Source: Planctomycetaceae bacterium (GTDB lineage Bacteria; Planctomycetota; Planctomycetia; Pirellulales; Pirellulaceae). Taken from it: DNA of 7,201 bases. The stretch's first letter is position 1. Each line of letters opens with the position of its first letter. The notes under the pieces are model-generated. The model was not told the origin of the DNA. It made no database searches and saw only the letters and a program-made list of their open reading frames with translations. The DNA is taken from contig SLEY01000189.1 in the NCBI GenBank assembly GCA_007124535.1, forward strand, positions 1 to 7,201, given 5' to 3'. Below, one piece after another: positions 6,842 to 7,201 of the stretch. A program made the translations under genes and the position numbers.

Positions 6842-6925
6842 GTGTCGCAGAGCGGCAACGGGGCCGGGATGGTTTCGTGGGAACGAAGGCCATCCCTCAA
6901 ATGTTATGAAGAATTCGGCTGGTAA
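6842..6925 (+). CDS. Possible 27-aa leader peptide or upstream ORF
   Basis: A GTG codon at 6842 is preceded by GGAGG (6831-6835) with a 6-nt spacer, the best Shine-Dalgarno arrangement in this region. The frame is open for 27 codons to TAA at 6923-6925. The predicted peptide has no recognisable domain, membrane segment or signal. It ends 16 nt before the ATG at 6942 and is out of frame with it. It could be a translated leader controlling the oxidoreductase gene or a chance ORF. It is too short for codon usage to decide. Confidence 0.25.
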   Translation: MSQSGNGAGMVSWERRPSLKCYEEFGW

Positions 6926-6941
6926 AGAAAGCGGAATCCCA

Positions 6942-7201
6942 ATGCAGGCATCACACGTTATCCCCGACCGGAAGGTCTACCGCAGGGCCGCCCGCATGGC
7001 GGCAGTTGCCCTCATTCTTTCGGCACTCACCCCCCGCTCAGCGCACGCAGACACCTACGATGTGGTTATCTACGGGGGGACGTCCAGTGCCATCGCGGCG
7101 GCCGTCCAAGTCACTCGAATGGGCCGATCCGTCATCGTCGTTTCACCGGATCGCCATCTGGGCGGCCTCACCAGTGGCGGGCTCGGGTGGACCGATACGG
7201 G
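6942..7201 (+). CDS. Secreted FAD-dependent oxidoreductase, N-terminal part (runs off right edge)
   Basis: The first 86 codons are visible. From ATG 6942 there is a basic n-region (RKVYRRAAR), a hydrophobic stretch (AAVALILSAL, residues 20-29) and a signal peptidase site after AHA (residue 36). The mature part begins with DTYDVVIYGGTSSAIAAAV, a Rossmann FAD-binding beta-alpha-beta unit in which GGTSSA replaces the classic GxGxxG, then VSPDRHLGGLTSGGLGWTD (67-85). This pattern is typical of the large FAD-dependent oxidoreductase family abundant in planctomycetes, often annotated as related to xanthan lyase; substrates are mostly unknown. In-frame ATGs also occur at 6906 and 6996. I prefer 6942 because GCGGA ends 6 nt before it and it gives a normal signal peptide; 6906 would start in AT-richer leader-like DNA with only a distant AAGG. 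The short ORF at 6842-6925 may affect its translation. Confidence 0.82.
   Translation, partial: MQASHVIPDRKVYRRAARMAAVALILSALTPRSAHADTYDVVIYGGTSSAIAAAVQVTRMGRSVIVVSPDRHLGGLTSGGLGWTDT

Larger units (their letters stand above)
6665..6941. other. Intergenic region with inverted repeat and small ORF
   Basis: This lies between the NagB-LmbE gene and the FAD oxidoreductase, both plus strand. It contains a 16-bp inverted repeat (6669-6684 and 6761-6776) and a 27-codon ORF with a strong ribosome binding site (6842-6925). A perfect -35-like TTGACA is at 6802-6807, but its best -10 at 17-nt spacing (TTCACT, 6825-6830) is poor and would place the RNA start after the small ORF's ribosome binding site. 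No classic intrinsic terminator was seen. Confidence 0.5.

Noticed and set aside
1..7201. Mobile element, phage, CRISPR or defence system
   Set aside because: No transposase, integrase, Cas-like or toxin-antitoxin protein is present, no regularly spaced repeats occur, and the genes are chromosomal housekeeping or metabolic types.

Overview
The window is GC-rich chromosomal DNA that most likely comes from a member of the Planctomycetota, perhaps a Pirellulales or Thermoguttaceae-like lineage. This is inferred from gene content: a Tat-exported Gfo/Idh/MocA oxidoreductase, a secreted FAD-dependent oxidoreductase that starts with the YDVVIYGGTSS motif, a NagB-LmbE fusion protein, and a DnaE carrying CIKAISKKK in the fingers. 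No mobile element, CRISPR array, tRNA or rRNA was seen.

Layout from left to right. Positions 1-188 (minus) hold the first 62 codons of a Tat-signal Gfo/Idh/MocA-type oxidoreductase that runs off the left edge. Positions 189-567 are non-coding and contain a four-copy heptamer repeat and a 12-bp palindrome. Positions 568-4137 (minus) encode the complete DNA polymerase III alpha subunit, DnaE (1189 aa), with a good sigma70-like promoter at 4255-4282. Positions 4138-4386 form a divergent control region. A small single-domain globin follows (4387-4794, plus; alternative start 4351). It overlaps by 20 bp a 629-aa fusion of a NagB-type glucosamine-6-phosphate deaminase domain with an LmbE/PIG-L deacetylase domain (4775-6664, plus). 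Positions 6665-6941 are an intergenic stretch with a nearly perfect 16-bp inverted repeat and a 27-codon ORF that has a strong ribosome binding site. The signal peptide and FAD-binding N-terminus of a secreted oxidoreductase starts near 6942 (plus) and runs off the right edge.

How the parts fit together. DnaE is housekeeping; its PHP domain retains a full set of metal-binding residues, which suggests built-in proofreading. The globin and the NagB-LmbE protein look translationally coupled. The fusion pairs a predicted N-deacetylase with an amino-sugar-phosphate deaminase fold, but the deaminase half has lost the catalytic His (Arg instead) and its Asp partner (Asn instead). Its reaction is therefore uncertain, and this is the most interesting point in the window. 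The two flanking secreted or exported oxidoreductases are typical of planctomycete carbohydrate-related gene sets, but both are truncated by the window edges.
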